Source: Gordoniibacillus chartarius (GTDB taxonomy: Bacteria; Bacillota; Bacilli; Paenibacillales; NBRC-103111). Taken from it: a stretch of 64,000 nt of DNA. The notes beneath the pieces were generated by a model. That model ran no database searches. It saw nothing but the letters and a program-made list of their open reading frames with translations, and had not been told where the DNA came from. Of this stretch, positions 1 through 8,319 are shown piece after piece (the first letter of the stretch is position 1; the number at the start of each line of letters is the position of its first letter). A program made the position numbers and the translations under genes. Where the stretch lies: NCBI RefSeq assembly GCF_042432825.1, contig NZ_JBHLWN010000051.1, forward strand, positions 1-64,000. The letters are read 5' to 3'.

Positions 1-60
1 CCTGTTAGATTCCATATTGAATTCTCTTAACGGAGATGTCCAGATTTAATTCTAGCAGCA

Positions 61-170
61 ATAACGCCTCCGAAATCCGCTAAACTTGTTAGACATGGCG
101 TCTCGAGCCAAATAACGGTTTCGGACACCGTTAAGGCTCACACAAGGTTTTCCGCATACCAGACTGGTTT
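61..170 (+). repeat. Dispersed intergenic repeat, copy 1
   Basis: About 110 bp that aligns at roughly 85% identity, in the same orientation, with 62589-62697. Both copies share the blocks CTCGAGCCAAATAACGGTTT and TTCCGCATACC. Each contains a hairpin core: AACGGT pairs with ACCGTT here, and the other copy has the longer arms AACGGTTT/AAACCGTT. It is non-coding in both places. Identity was judged by eye. Confidence 0.75.
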
Positions 171-270
171 GCTTGAAATCGTTAGGGAAAAAGCGGATAA
201 CCATAAGAAAAACTCCTATCGGAGTAATTCGAAGATGAGCGACCGCGTAAAGCGGAAGTTTTTATCGCCA

Positions 271-313
271 GTCAGAAAGCTCAATTCGCAAAGCGAATTT
301 TAAACTTTCTGAC
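271..313. other. Nested two-level hairpin
   Basis: Outer arms GTCAGAAAG (271-279) and CTTTCTGAC (305-313) are perfect complements. Between them lies a second perfect hairpin, AATTCGC (283-289) and GCGAATT (293-299), with an AAA loop. It lies just beyond the terminator at 317-362 and could be a back-up terminator or an RNA end-stabilising structure. No function is proven. Confidence 0.5.
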
Positions 314-316
314 ATA

Positions 317-362
317 ATAAAAAGCCGTCCCCCAAGCACAATAATCTGCTTGAGAGACGGCC
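317..362 (-). terminator. Intrinsic terminator of the carbohydrate operon
   Basis: Read on the minus strand, a GC-rich stem starting GCCGTC and closing GGGGGACGGC is followed by TTTTTATT. It lies directly after the 70-residue gene and ends the eight-gene minus-strand run. Confidence 0.85.
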
Positions 363-377
363 TCCGAGTTTCTATTT

Positions 378-590
378 TCATTGCCCTAATCGGGAAGAAA
401 GCATCTTCGTATACAGACCCAACGCTTCCTTCAGCCACTTGGCCTGTTCCAAAGTCAGCTCGATGCTCTCGCTGCAGCCCTGTCCGTCGCTTTGGCAAAG
501 CCACAGCGGATGCAGCGCCTCCGCCGACTCATCCAAGGTGGCGTAGTTGAGCTCCAAGGTGAGATTGCCGTTCCTGCAAGCGGGAAGCAC
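378..590 (-). CDS. Small hypothetical protein, 70 aa
   Basis: I do not recognise the family. The protein has a beta-rich first half and an amphipathic helix near the end (IELTLEQAKWLKEALGLY), with two cysteines and no signal peptide or membrane segment. The start is GTG at 590: an AGGAGG lies eight bases upstream, overlapping the beta-mannosidase stop codon, so the two genes are probably translationally coupled. It is the last gene before the operon terminator. A nearby ATG in another frame sits only three bases from the AGGAGG and is less likely. Real gene likely, function unknown. Confidence 0.65.
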   Translation of the reverse strand: MLPACRNGNLTLELNYATLDESAEALHPLWLCQSDGQGCSESIELTLEQAKWLKEALGLYTKMLSSRLGQ

Positions 591-602
591 TTCATTCGCC
601 TC

Positions 603-3122
603 CTACTTCACATTGATAGCGGTCACTTGGAGCCCTTGCAGCGGCACGGCTCCGCCGCAAGGCCGACTCACGAGCACCTTCGCCGTTTCGCCGGGCATCA
701 GATCGAAGAAGTTGTCGCTAAACCGCACATTGCCCTGCGGCAGATCGATCGTCACCATCCTCGCCATGCCGCCGATTGCCGTAACGCTCACGCTCTGCTC
801 CTGCTCATTGACCACTATCTTCAAACTCGCAGCCGGAAGCCGCAAATCCTTCTGGTCGCACAAATAAGCGGTATTCGCAGGCGCCTCAAAGCCCTCGGCC
901 GTCAGCTTGACGACAACGTCATCCGCCGGCTTGCCTGCCAGTGCCTCCGTCTCGCTCAGCTCGCCGACCTGCACCGCCCCGTTTGACGGAACCTCCGCCG
1001 GGAACGACCGCGCATACAGCTCATTGCCGTAAAAATCCAGCACCTGCAGCCGCACAGAGCCCCGATAGCTCTCGATCCGGTCGTTGACGACCCAGACCGC
1101 AAGCCGTCCCTGCTCCGGCTCATAGTCCAGCGACAGCAGCACCGGGTGGTAAAACCTCTTCGCATAATGATACGACGCCTTCGGCAGCAGCTCGTAGTCG
1201 ATCAGCGACCAGCTCGTCCCCGGCCAGCTGTCATTCAGCTGCCATACCAGCGAGCCGCTCGTCCGCTTCTTGTTGCGCCGATAGTGCTCGATGCCGAACT
1301 TCAAGCCCTCGGCCTGCGTCAGCATCGAGAACTTCATGTACTGCTCGATATCCTGAGGGATGCCGGTGTACCCCTCCATCAGCAGAATGCCCTTCTGATG
1401 CGCGGTATCTTTATTGCGGTACGCCATCTCCGCCGAGCCCCAATAAAATTCCCCGGCCGGTATATGCCGCTGCAGCGTATACCGGTTGGCCGAAGCGTGC
1501 ATGCCGAACTCCGAGCTGAACAGCGTAAAGTCCTTCTTGTAGTTCTTGAACGTCACGCCTTCTATGCTGTAATCGAGGATCGGCGCCTCGCCGGATTTGC
1601 GCGGGTAGACGGACCCGTGCCATACCTGCCAATTATGCCGGTCGCCGGCATCGGGATCGTTGGCGTCATTGCCCCCGAACGGCGATGACGGCCAGTAAGG
1701 ACGGCTGTCGTCCAGTTCCTCCAGCACCTCCGGAATGAGCTCGTGATAGATCCGCTCCCCATAGAACGGACATGTGATATCCCCGCCGGATGTCTTCATA
1801 TCGTACAGCCAGTCGATTTCGTTGTTGCCGCACCATAGCGCAAGACAAGCGTGGTTCCGCAGCCGCTTCACGTTATAGACGACTTCCCGGCGTACGTTCT
1901 CCATAAAGTCGCGGTTGAAGTCCGGGAACAGCGCATTCGCGAAGGCAAAATCCTGCCATACGAGCACGCCGAGCCGGTCGCATTCCCGGAAAAATATATC
2001 CTTCTCGTATATCCCTCCGGCCCAAACACGCAGCATATTCATATTCGCTTCGACGGACAGCTCGATCAAATCCGTATACCGCCGATCCGGTGCGGCCCCG
2101 ATCATATTGTCGACCGGAATCCAGTTGGCCCCTTTGGCGAACAGCTTCACCCCGTTCAGGACGAACGCGAACGCCGGACGGCCTTGCTCGTCCTCCAGCT
2201 GCAGCTCGATCGTCCGAATACCGAAGTCCTGCTCGAACCTATCCACGACCTCCTCGTCGGACAGCAGCTCGACGATGAGCCTGTACAGCTCAGGCTGCCC
2301 GAGGTCATGCGTCCACCACAGCTTCGGCTCTGTGACCATCAGATCGGCAGAAGCGACAGCTGCTCCGCCGGCCCCAACCGGAATGCGCGCCGACGCCGCC
2401 TGTTCCCCTCCGGGCGCCACGAGGCGAACCTCGCAGGCCGTCGCCCGCTTGCGCTCATAACGCTTCACCTCGATATCGACGCGAACCGTGGCCTGCTCCG
2501 CCGCCTGCTCTACGGTCCTTGCATATACGCTGTCCAGCTTGGCATAGCGGTAGCGCACCAATCGAACGCCGCCCCAGATGCCGACGGTTACGATGCGCGG
2601 CCCCCAATCCCAGCCGAAATTCATCGCCGCTTTGCGGACCCAGGGCCGCTCCTTCGTATAAGAGGACCATTGGAGCTGCTCCTTGTCACGGTTATGCAGC
2701 CGCAGCGGATCGAGCTTGACCGCAATCGTATTCTTGCCGTTCTTCACGATTCTCGTCACGTCGAAGGTATGGCCCATTAGCGCATTGCTCGTCGTCCCGA
2801 TCTCCAATCCGTTGACGAACACGGTCGCGAACGTATCGAGGCCCTCGAAGATCAGCTCATGCTTCTCTTCTTTATCCCCTAGCCGATACTCGAACTGTGT
2901 GCGGTACCACCACTCTTTGTCCTCGATCCAGCGGGATTTGAGATCGTTATGTCCGAAGTACGGATTGTCGATCACCTTCCGCTCCACAAGCGCCGAATGA
3001 ATGTCGCCCGGCACCTTCGCCGTCATCCAGAACCGGTCGTCCAGCCCGGGCGCCGCCAGCTCGAGCGGCCGCTTCTCTCCCGCTTCCACATGATGAATTC
3101 TCCACAAGCCATTCAGCTCCAT
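603..3122 (-). CDS. Beta-mannosidase, glycoside hydrolase family 2
   Basis: An 839-residue GH2 enzyme predicted to release mannose from the non-reducing end of beta-mannosides and short manno-oligosaccharides. The N-terminal sugar-binding jelly roll covers about residues 1-190, an Ig-like domain follows, and the TIM barrel begins near 320. The acid/base motif WCGNNE places the general acid at Glu435, and FSSEFG places the nucleophile at Glu538. Length is normal for the family. There is no signal peptide, so it acts in the cytoplasm on imported oligosaccharides. It lies 24 bp after the response regulator and 12 bp before a small gene, and fits the linked sugar importer. Beta-mannosidase is preferred over beta-galactosidase from the WCGNNE signature and overall layout. 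Confidence 0.93.
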   Translation of the reverse strand: MELNGLWRIHHVEAGEKRPLELAAPGLDDRFWMTAKVPGDIHSALVERKVIDNPYFGHNDLKSRWIEDKEWWYRTQFEYRLGDKEEKHELIFEGLDTFATVFVNGLEIGTTSNALMGHTFDVTRIVKNGKNTIAVKLDPLRLHNRDKEQLQWSSYTKERPWVRKAAMNFGWDWGPRIVTVGIWGGVRLVRYRYAKLDSVYARTVEQAAEQATVRVDIEVKRYERKRATACEVRLVAPGGEQAASARIPVGAGGAAVASADLMVTEPKLWWTHDLGQPELYRLIVELLSDEEVVDRFEQDFGIRTIELQLEDEQGRPAFAFVLNGVKLFAKGANWIPVDNMIGAAPDRRYTDLIELSVEANMNMLRVWAGGIYEKDIFFRECDRLGVLVWQDFAFANALFPDFNRDFMENVRREVVYNVKRLRNHACLALWCGNNEIDWLYDMKTSGGDITCPFYGERIYHELIPEVLEELDDSRPYWPSSPFGGNDANDPDAGDRHNWQVWHGSVYPRKSGEAPILDYSIEGVTFKNYKKDFTLFSSEFGMHASANRYTLQRHIPAGEFYWGSAEMAYRNKDTAHQKGILLMEGYTGIPQDIEQYMKFSMLTQAEGLKFGIEHYRRNKKRTSGSLVWQLNDSWPGTSWSLIDYELLPKASYHYAKRFYHPVLLSLDYEPEQGRLAVWVVNDRIESYRGSVRLQVLDFYGNELYARSFPAEVPSNGAVQVGELSETEALAGKPADDVVVKLTAEGFEAPANTAYLCDQKDLRLPAASLKIVVNEQEQSVSVTAIGGMARMVTIDLPQGNVRFSDNFFDLMPGETAKVLVSRPCGGAVPLQGLQVTAINVK

Positions 3123-3146
3123 CTGTAGTCCTCTCCCACATTAACG

Positions 3147-4715
3147 TTATTCTTCCCGTGCCGGCTCCGCGTGAAGCGGGTCGCTGCGGTACTCGCTCGG
3201 CGTCTTCCCCGTAAATTTCTTAAACAGCTGACCGAAATATTTGACATCCTCATAGCCGAGCTTCTGGGCGATTTCACTGATCTTGGCCGGGGATGCGGCC
3301 AGCAGCGCTTTAGCCCGGGCGATCTTCTGCCGGGTCACATAGTCGCCGAACGTCATCCCCGTCTCCTTCTTAAATACCTCGCTCAGGTGGCTCGGATGAA
3401 GGTGAACTTGTCTCGCTACGTGCTGAAGACCAACATCGTCTTCCAGGTTCTGTTCAATATACGTCATGGCCTTCCGGACATGGGTCGTCTGCCCGTCCGC
3501 CAGACGGTTATGATACAGCTTCATGATCGCATGCAGATACCGGAACAGGTCTTCCTGCGGCAAGCCGGAGACCGCAGCGGCCTGAATGGAGCCGTCGTCT
3601 ACAGCGGCTTCCCGCCCTGTCATCGCCAGCACACGGCGCAGCCAGCGAACCCCGCTTTCCTCCGCCGAACGCAAAGACGCCTGCAGCGAATCGACGGTCA
3701 TCTGCGGGTCCTCCAGCCTCGTCTGCACATAGCGCTGCGCCCAGCTCCGCAGCGCGATCGGGTCGTTCTGCAGCAGAATGGCGGCCAGCTCTTGCTCGTC
3801 GGTCTCATTACAGATGCTCGAGCCGCCCCTGCGATGCTCGATTTGGTCGTAGGTCCATACGGCTTCGGGCAGCAGTCCCCGGTAACGAAACGCCTGCTCC
3901 GCCGTTTCATAAGATTGATGCAGCTGTTCCGGCTTCGCAACAAGCCTGCCTCCGGCAGCCGTTAATCGGCATCTTAGCAGATTCTCGATTTGCCCGATCA
4001 TGCTGCGGGACGGCATCCCGGAATCAAGACCTTCCCGGGTGCGGACGACGGCGACGATCTTATTTTTCAAGAGCAAGGTTTCGCATACCATCAGCTCATT
4101 CAGCATATTGTCCACGGCGAACAGCAGAAGCTCGGACTTGTGCGTCTCCCCCCAGCCTTCCGCGCAGACGATGATAACCCGGTACCCGTTATGCGGTTCC
4201 GTACCGGAAAACAATCTCACGAGTGCAGTCGACAGCAGCTGCATATCGGCGCCGCCCGAGCCGCCCTGCATGACGAGACGTTCGAACAGCCGGTTGCGCG
4301 CCTCCCGGTTGCGCTGGAAATCGTGGCTGACCGCGGCCCACTTCTCTTCGACGCGCCGCTTGGCGGCCAGCACCGTCTTGACGATTTCCTCCGGCCTGCT
4401 CGTCTTCAGCAAATAATCGCCAACCTGCTGGCGGATCGCCTGCTGCGTATAGGTAAAATCGTCATAGCCCGATAGGATGACGACCTCCAGGTCCGGAAGC
4501 ATCTCCCTCGCCTCTTCCGCCAGCTGCAGCCCCGTCTTGCCGGACATCCGGATATCCGTCAGCAGAATATGGGGGCGCTCATTCGGCATACGCTCCAAAG
4601 CTTCTTCGGCGGACTCCGCGGGCTCAAGCAGCTCAAGGCCGTACTCCTCCCATTTGATGACCTGGGCCAGCCCTGTCCGGATGATCACTTCGTCGTCAAC
4701 GATCATGATTTTCAT
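3147..4715 (-). CDS. AraC-type response regulator (YesN family)
   Basis: A 522-residue two-component response regulator. The receiver domain (about 1-120) shows acidic Asp7 and Asp8, phospho-acceptor Asp54 in LLTDIRMSG, and Lys104. A long linker domain precedes two AraC helix-turn-helix motifs in the last 100 residues, ending with the typical GYEDVKYFGQLFKKFTGKTP. I chose ATG 4715, where homology begins; an upstream in-frame start at 4829 would only add unrelated residues read from inside the kinase gene. The start overlaps the kinase gene end by 20 bp, so the two are co-translated. It probably activates the linked sugar operon when phosphorylated, perhaps at the repeated element before the GH1 and binding-protein genes (inference). 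Confidence 0.92.
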   Translation of the reverse strand: MKIMIVDDEVIIRTGLAQVIKWEEYGLELLEPAESAEEALERMPNERPHILLTDIRMSGKTGLQLAEEAREMLPDLEVVILSGYDDFTYTQQAIRQQVGDYLLKTSRPEEIVKTVLAAKRRVEEKWAAVSHDFQRNREARNRLFERLVMQGGSGGADMQLLSTALVRLFSGTEPHNGYRVIIVCAEGWGETHKSELLLFAVDNMLNELMVCETLLLKNKIVAVVRTREGLDSGMPSRSMIGQIENLLRCRLTAAGGRLVAKPEQLHQSYETAEQAFRYRGLLPEAVWTYDQIEHRRGGSSICNETDEQELAAILLQNDPIALRSWAQRYVQTRLEDPQMTVDSLQASLRSAEESGVRWLRRVLAMTGREAAVDDGSIQAAAVSGLPQEDLFRYLHAIMKLYHNRLADGQTTHVRKAMTYIEQNLEDDVGLQHVARQVHLHPSHLSEVFKKETGMTFGDYVTRQKIARAKALLAASPAKISEIAQKLGYEDVKYFGQLFKKFTGKTPSEYRSDPLHAEPAREE

Positions 4716-6477
4716 AGCTTCCCTCCAACATCGGGATCGAGAATGAAATCCGGGTTCCCGCCTGCAGCTCGCTGTCGATCGTGAGTCCGAACTGCGGACC
4801 GTAGTGAAGCCGCAGCCGCTCATGCACATTGCGCAGCCCGTAGCTGCTGCCTTCGCGCTCGAACTGCTCGTCCGTCAGCTCCAGCTGCGCGCGCACCCGC
4901 TCCAGCTGCTCCTGCGTCATGCCGATGCCGGTATCCTGCACCAGGAAATGGATGTACGTTCCGACCCGCTCCACATACACCGTGATTTTTCCTAGTCCGG
5001 GCTTCTTCTGAATGCCGTGAATCATCGCGTTCTCGACCAGCGGCTGAAGCAGCAGCTTGAGCATCGTCGCCTCTTGAATCGTCGGATCGACGACATATTC
5101 CAGCTCAAACTTGTCCGGATAACGAATCGACTGGACCTGCGTATAGTTCTTAATGTGGGCTAGCTCCTGATGCACCGTACAGAAGTCTTTGCCCTTGTTC
5201 AGGCTGAAGCGGAGAAACTCGCTTAGCGCCCCGACCATGTCCGTGATCCGTTTCTCGCCCGTCATCAGCGAAATCCAATGAATCGACGATAGCGTATTGT
5301 ACAGAAAATGCGGGTTAATCTGTGCCTGCAGCGCCCGCATATCCGCTTCCTTCTTACGGGTCTCGTTCTGAATGAGCTGCTCCTTCAGGCGGGCGATGTG
5401 CATCCCCAGGCGATTGTAGCTGGCGGCGAGCCGTCCGACTTCGTCTGGCGAGTCCAGCGGATATTGCGGAAGCGGCTGGTCCGGATCGACACGGCCAAGC
5501 AGCCGGGTCAGCACCGTTAGAGGCTTCGTCACCCGCTGCACGAAAATCAGCACCATGACGCCGGTCGCCGCAACCGCGATTACGATAGCGAGTACGGTCA
5601 GCAATAAAATGTATTGATTCTGCGAGCCGTATTGCCGGTACGGCAGCACCTGAAGCAGCGTCCAGCCTGCTTGCGGCGCCTTGTAGAACAGAACGGTTTT
5701 CTTGCCCGCACCTTCCCCGTAGGTGACCGAACCGGAGCGCCCCGGTCCCAGCCGGCTCGTAATCCCGGCCAGCAGCGACTCGATCGGCCGGCTCAGCCAT
5801 GTCTTATCCGTAGAGGAAAGAATGTCCCCCTTCTCGTTCACAAGGGCAAACGTGCTTTGGGCTCCGCTCCCGGAGGGATCCGCCCAGTAGCGCGATATCA
5901 TCTTCTCGTCCAAGCTGATCGCCAGCCATCCTACCGTCTGATACGTGCCGATCGCGCGCAGGGGGCGGACGAAGGAGAGCACCTCGGACTGTCCGGCATA
6001 CGTCGTAATCGGATACAGCCCGGTCCACAGCTTGCCCTCCACCTGCGACATATCGAATTGCCGCGGCAGCGCCGATTGATAAATATTAGCCGTCGAGACG
6101 GCGCTTATCGAATTCCTCGGATAGATTGTGATGTCCGCGATATACCTCTTGGAACTGGCCAGCGTAGACATCAGCCCGAGAATGCGCGCACGCATCGCCT
6201 CATCCTCCACATTCCCGCTCAGCCACGTCTGCACATCGCTGAGGCCGATCAGGAAGATGGAAATATTCTCAACGTCCTGAAGCATGAAGCTGACGTTCCC
6301 TTCGATCTGGCGAAGGGTATCGATGCCCGCCTGCTTCGCATTGCTCTCGGTGATCCGTGAAGAAAGGATGAAGCTTAACCCCCCAAGCAGCAGCAAAGGG
6401 ATGATCGTAGCGACCAGCATGGCGAGCGACAGCCTTCTTCGCAAAGAGCTCCTGAGCCATTGTCCCATTCGATACAT
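4696..6477 (-). CDS. Sensor histidine kinase (YesM family)
   Basis: A 593-residue membrane sensor kinase. The first membrane helix is about residues 17-40, an extracellular Cache-like sensor follows, the second helix is about 287-313, and a HAMP linker follows. The His_kinase domain carries QINPHFLYNTLSS with the phosphorylated His390, then VENAMIHG (N box) and DTGIGM (G1 box). These are hallmarks of the YesM/LytS type. It lies 12 bp after the second permease gene and overlaps its regulator gene. Such pairs in Paenibacillus usually sense an extracellular sugar and control the adjacent importer and hydrolases. The ligand here is probably a beta-manno- or beta-gluco-oligosaccharide, or the loaded binding protein (inference). 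Confidence 0.93.
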   Translation of the reverse strand: MYRMGQWLRSSLRRRLSLAMLVATIIPLLLLGGLSFILSSRITESNAKQAGIDTLRQIEGNVSFMLQDVENISIFLIGLSDVQTWLSGNVEDEAMRARILGLMSTLASSKRYIADITIYPRNSISAVSTANIYQSALPRQFDMSQVEGKLWTGLYPITTYAGQSEVLSFVRPLRAIGTYQTVGWLAISLDEKMISRYWADPSGSGAQSTFALVNEKGDILSSTDKTWLSRPIESLLAGITSRLGPGRSGSVTYGEGAGKKTVLFYKAPQAGWTLLQVLPYRQYGSQNQYILLLTVLAIVIAVAATGVMVLIFVQRVTKPLTVLTRLLGRVDPDQPLPQYPLDSPDEVGRLAASYNRLGMHIARLKEQLIQNETRKKEADMRALQAQINPHFLYNTLSSIHWISLMTGEKRITDMVGALSEFLRFSLNKGKDFCTVHQELAHIKNYTQVQSIRYPDKFELEYVVDPTIQEATMLKLLLQPLVENAMIHGIQKKPGLGKITVYVERVGTYIHFLVQDTGIGMTQEQLERVRAQLELTDEQFEREGSSYGLRNVHERLRLHYGPQFGLTIDSELQAGTRISFSIPMLEGSYENHDR

Positions 6478-6489
6478 CCCCTTGTCCGG

Positions 6490-7368
6490 TTATCCTTTGA
6501 CGGCTCCGGCCGTCATCCCCTTCATTACCTGTTCCTGGAATATCAAGTATACCAAGATGGTCGGAATCACAGCAATCGTCATCGCCGCAAGCGTCAGGCT
6601 GTAATCCGTAGCGAAACCGTCGGCGAACGTGGCGACGCTGAGCGGCAGCGTCTTGAGCGCCGATTTGCTGATGAACACCAGCGAGAAGGAATAATCATTC
6701 CAGAAGTGCAGGAAGCTGATGATTCCTACGGTCGACAGCGCCGGGGTCGAGACCGGCAGCATAATGCGGAAGAACACGCCCCACAGCCCGCTGCCGTCCA
6801 TGTAAGCCGCTTCTTCGATTTCTTTAGGGAATGTGACCAAATAAGCAGTCAGGATGAAAATCGCCGTCGGCAGCGCAAACGCCACGTAAGGCAGAACGAG
6901 CGCCGCATACGTATTCAGGATCGACAGCTGCTTCATCAGGATGAACAGCGGCACCAGCGTGCTGTGCATCGGAATCAGCATGCCGACGACGAAGAAGCCC
7001 ATGACGAAGCCCTTCAGCTTGAAATTGAACCGCGCCAAAATATACGAGGACAGCGCCGAGATTACCAGCGTCAGCGCAAGCGACACCAGGGAGACGATCG
7101 CCGAGTTCATAAACGCCCTTCCCATCTTGGACGTATCCCAGGCACGGGTGAAGTTGGACCACTGTAGTACGGCGGGGAAGCCGAACGGGCGGTTCATGAA
7201 TTCGACGTTCGTCTTGAATGCGCTGATGAACAGCCAGAACAGCGGGTAGATCGTGAGCAGGCCGTATACCGCCAGTAGCAGCAGGACAACGCCTTCCTTC
7301 CATTTTCGCTCCCGAAGGCCGCCCTTCTGCGAAACGACCCGGGGACGCGTAACCGTAACATTGCTCAT
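6490..7368 (-). CDS. Carbohydrate ABC transporter permease, MalG-type (CUT1)
   Basis: A 292-residue inner permease with six predicted membrane helices; the first is around residues 26-48 (VVLLLLAVYGLLTIYPLFWL). The cytoplasmic EAA loop reads EEAAYMDGSGLWGVFFRIMLP, which contacts the ATPase. It ends in the usual short hydrophilic tail (MKGMTAGAVKG). It lies 17 bp after the partner permease gene. The operon has no ATP-binding subunit, so an MsmX-like shared ATPase encoded elsewhere is expected. Substrate inferred from the neighbouring GH1 and GH2 enzymes. Confidence 0.94.
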   Translation of the reverse strand: MSNVTVTRPRVVSQKGGLRERKWKEGVVLLLLAVYGLLTIYPLFWLFISAFKTNVEFMNRPFGFPAVLQWSNFTRAWDTSKMGRAFMNSAIVSLVSLALTLVISALSSYILARFNFKLKGFVMGFFVVGMLIPMHSTLVPLFILMKQLSILNTYAALVLPYVAFALPTAIFILTAYLVTFPKEIEEAAYMDGSGLWGVFFRIMLPVSTPALSTVGIISFLHFWNDYSFSLVFISKSALKTLPLSVATFADGFATDYSLTLAAMTIAVIPTILVYLIFQEQVMKGMTAGAVKG

Positions 7369-7385
7369 GTGAAGCTCCTCCTTCC

Positions 7386-8261
7386 TTACAATTTGGCCGC
7401 TCTATTCGAGAGCCATTGGCTCGTTCCGATAAAGATCAGGCTGATCAGGACGATTGACGTGGAGATGGCGCTGCCGAAGCCGTACCGGTATACGGTAAAC
7501 GTGGAATTGTACATGTAGGTAGCAAGCAGCTCGGTAGCGTGAGCCGGGCCGCCCTTGGTCATTACGTACACCAGATCGAATGATTTCAAGCTGCCCGAGA
7601 TGCAGAGGATGATCGCCACCTGCACCGTGCTCCAAATCATCGGCAGCGTCACGGAGAACAGCTTGCGTGCGCCGGTGGCTCCGTCGAGCAGCGCCGCATC
7701 GTGAATGTCGCCGGGGATGTTCTGGAATGCCGACGAGAAAATGATCAGGTACAGGCCGACGAAGCTCCAGACGAGCGGAGGCACCATCGAGAAGATCGCG
7801 ATGCGCTCATCGGACAGCCACTGCAGCTTCCAGCTGCCGAGCTGGAGATAATCGAGCAGAAAATTCAGAATGCCGATCTGCGGGTGATAAATGTACTGCC
7901 AGATCATACCGATGATGACGGACGATAAAACCATCGGAATGAAGATAGCCGAGCGGAGGAAACGCTGCAGCATATTGTTCTTATGCAGGACAATGGCCAG
8001 GATGAGCGCGATCGGGATTTGTCCGAATACGGAGGCCAGAACGAAGACGACGTTGTTTTTGAGCGCCCGCCAAAACACCGAATCGTGAAAAATTTCAACG
8101 TAATTCTTGAGGCCGATGAACTTCATCGCCCCCATGCCGTTCCAGTTAAAGAAACCGTAGTAGGCGGACCAGATCACCGGAACGAACACGAAGAGCGTAT
8201 AGATCAACAGTGCAGGCAAGAGGCCTGCGATCAGAAACCGCCGGATGTGTCCTGCTGTCAT
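7386..8261 (-). CDS. Carbohydrate ABC transporter permease, MalF-type (CUT1)
   Basis: A 291-residue permease with six membrane helices; the first spans about residues 8-30 and starts the common layout ending NYVEIFHDSVFWRALKNN. The EAA loop is DAALLDGATGARKLFSVTLP. It is the heterodimer partner of the next gene. It follows the binding-protein gene by 58 bp, a gap that holds a perfect stem-loop (8287-8306) which may hold down permease expression relative to the lipoprotein. Confidence 0.94.
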   Translation of the reverse strand: MTAGHIRRFLIAGLLPALLIYTLFVFVPVIWSAYYGFFNWNGMGAMKFIGLKNYVEIFHDSVFWRALKNNVVFVLASVFGQIPIALILAIVLHKNNMLQRFLRSAIFIPMVLSSVIIGMIWQYIYHPQIGILNFLLDYLQLGSWKLQWLSDERIAIFSMVPPLVWSFVGLYLIIFSSAFQNIPGDIHDAALLDGATGARKLFSVTLPMIWSTVQVAIILCISGSLKSFDLVYVMTKGGPAHATELLATYMYNSTFTVYRYGFGSAISTSIVLISLIFIGTSQWLSNRAAKL

Positions 8262-8286
8262 GGTCTCACAGCCTTTCTAAATAATG

Positions 8287-8306
8287 AGCCCTCCGTGAGG
8301 AGGGCT
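8287..8306 (-). promoter_or_regulatory. Intercistronic stem-loop between binding protein and permease
   Basis: A perfect 8-bp stem, AGCCCTCC / GGAGGGCT with a four-base loop, in the 58-bp gap. No T-run follows, so it is more likely an mRNA stabiliser or partial terminator than a full stop. Such hairpins commonly keep binding-protein levels above permease levels in ABC operons. Confidence 0.6.
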
Positions 8307-8319
8307 TGGATGAGAGCTC

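Larger units (their letters stand above)
1..377. other. Intergenic region at the left edge
   Basis: No gene is supported here. The stretch holds one copy of a dispersed repeat (61-170), a nested hairpin (271-313) and the terminator of the minus-strand operon (317-362). The gene left of the window is not visible. Confidence 0.7.
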
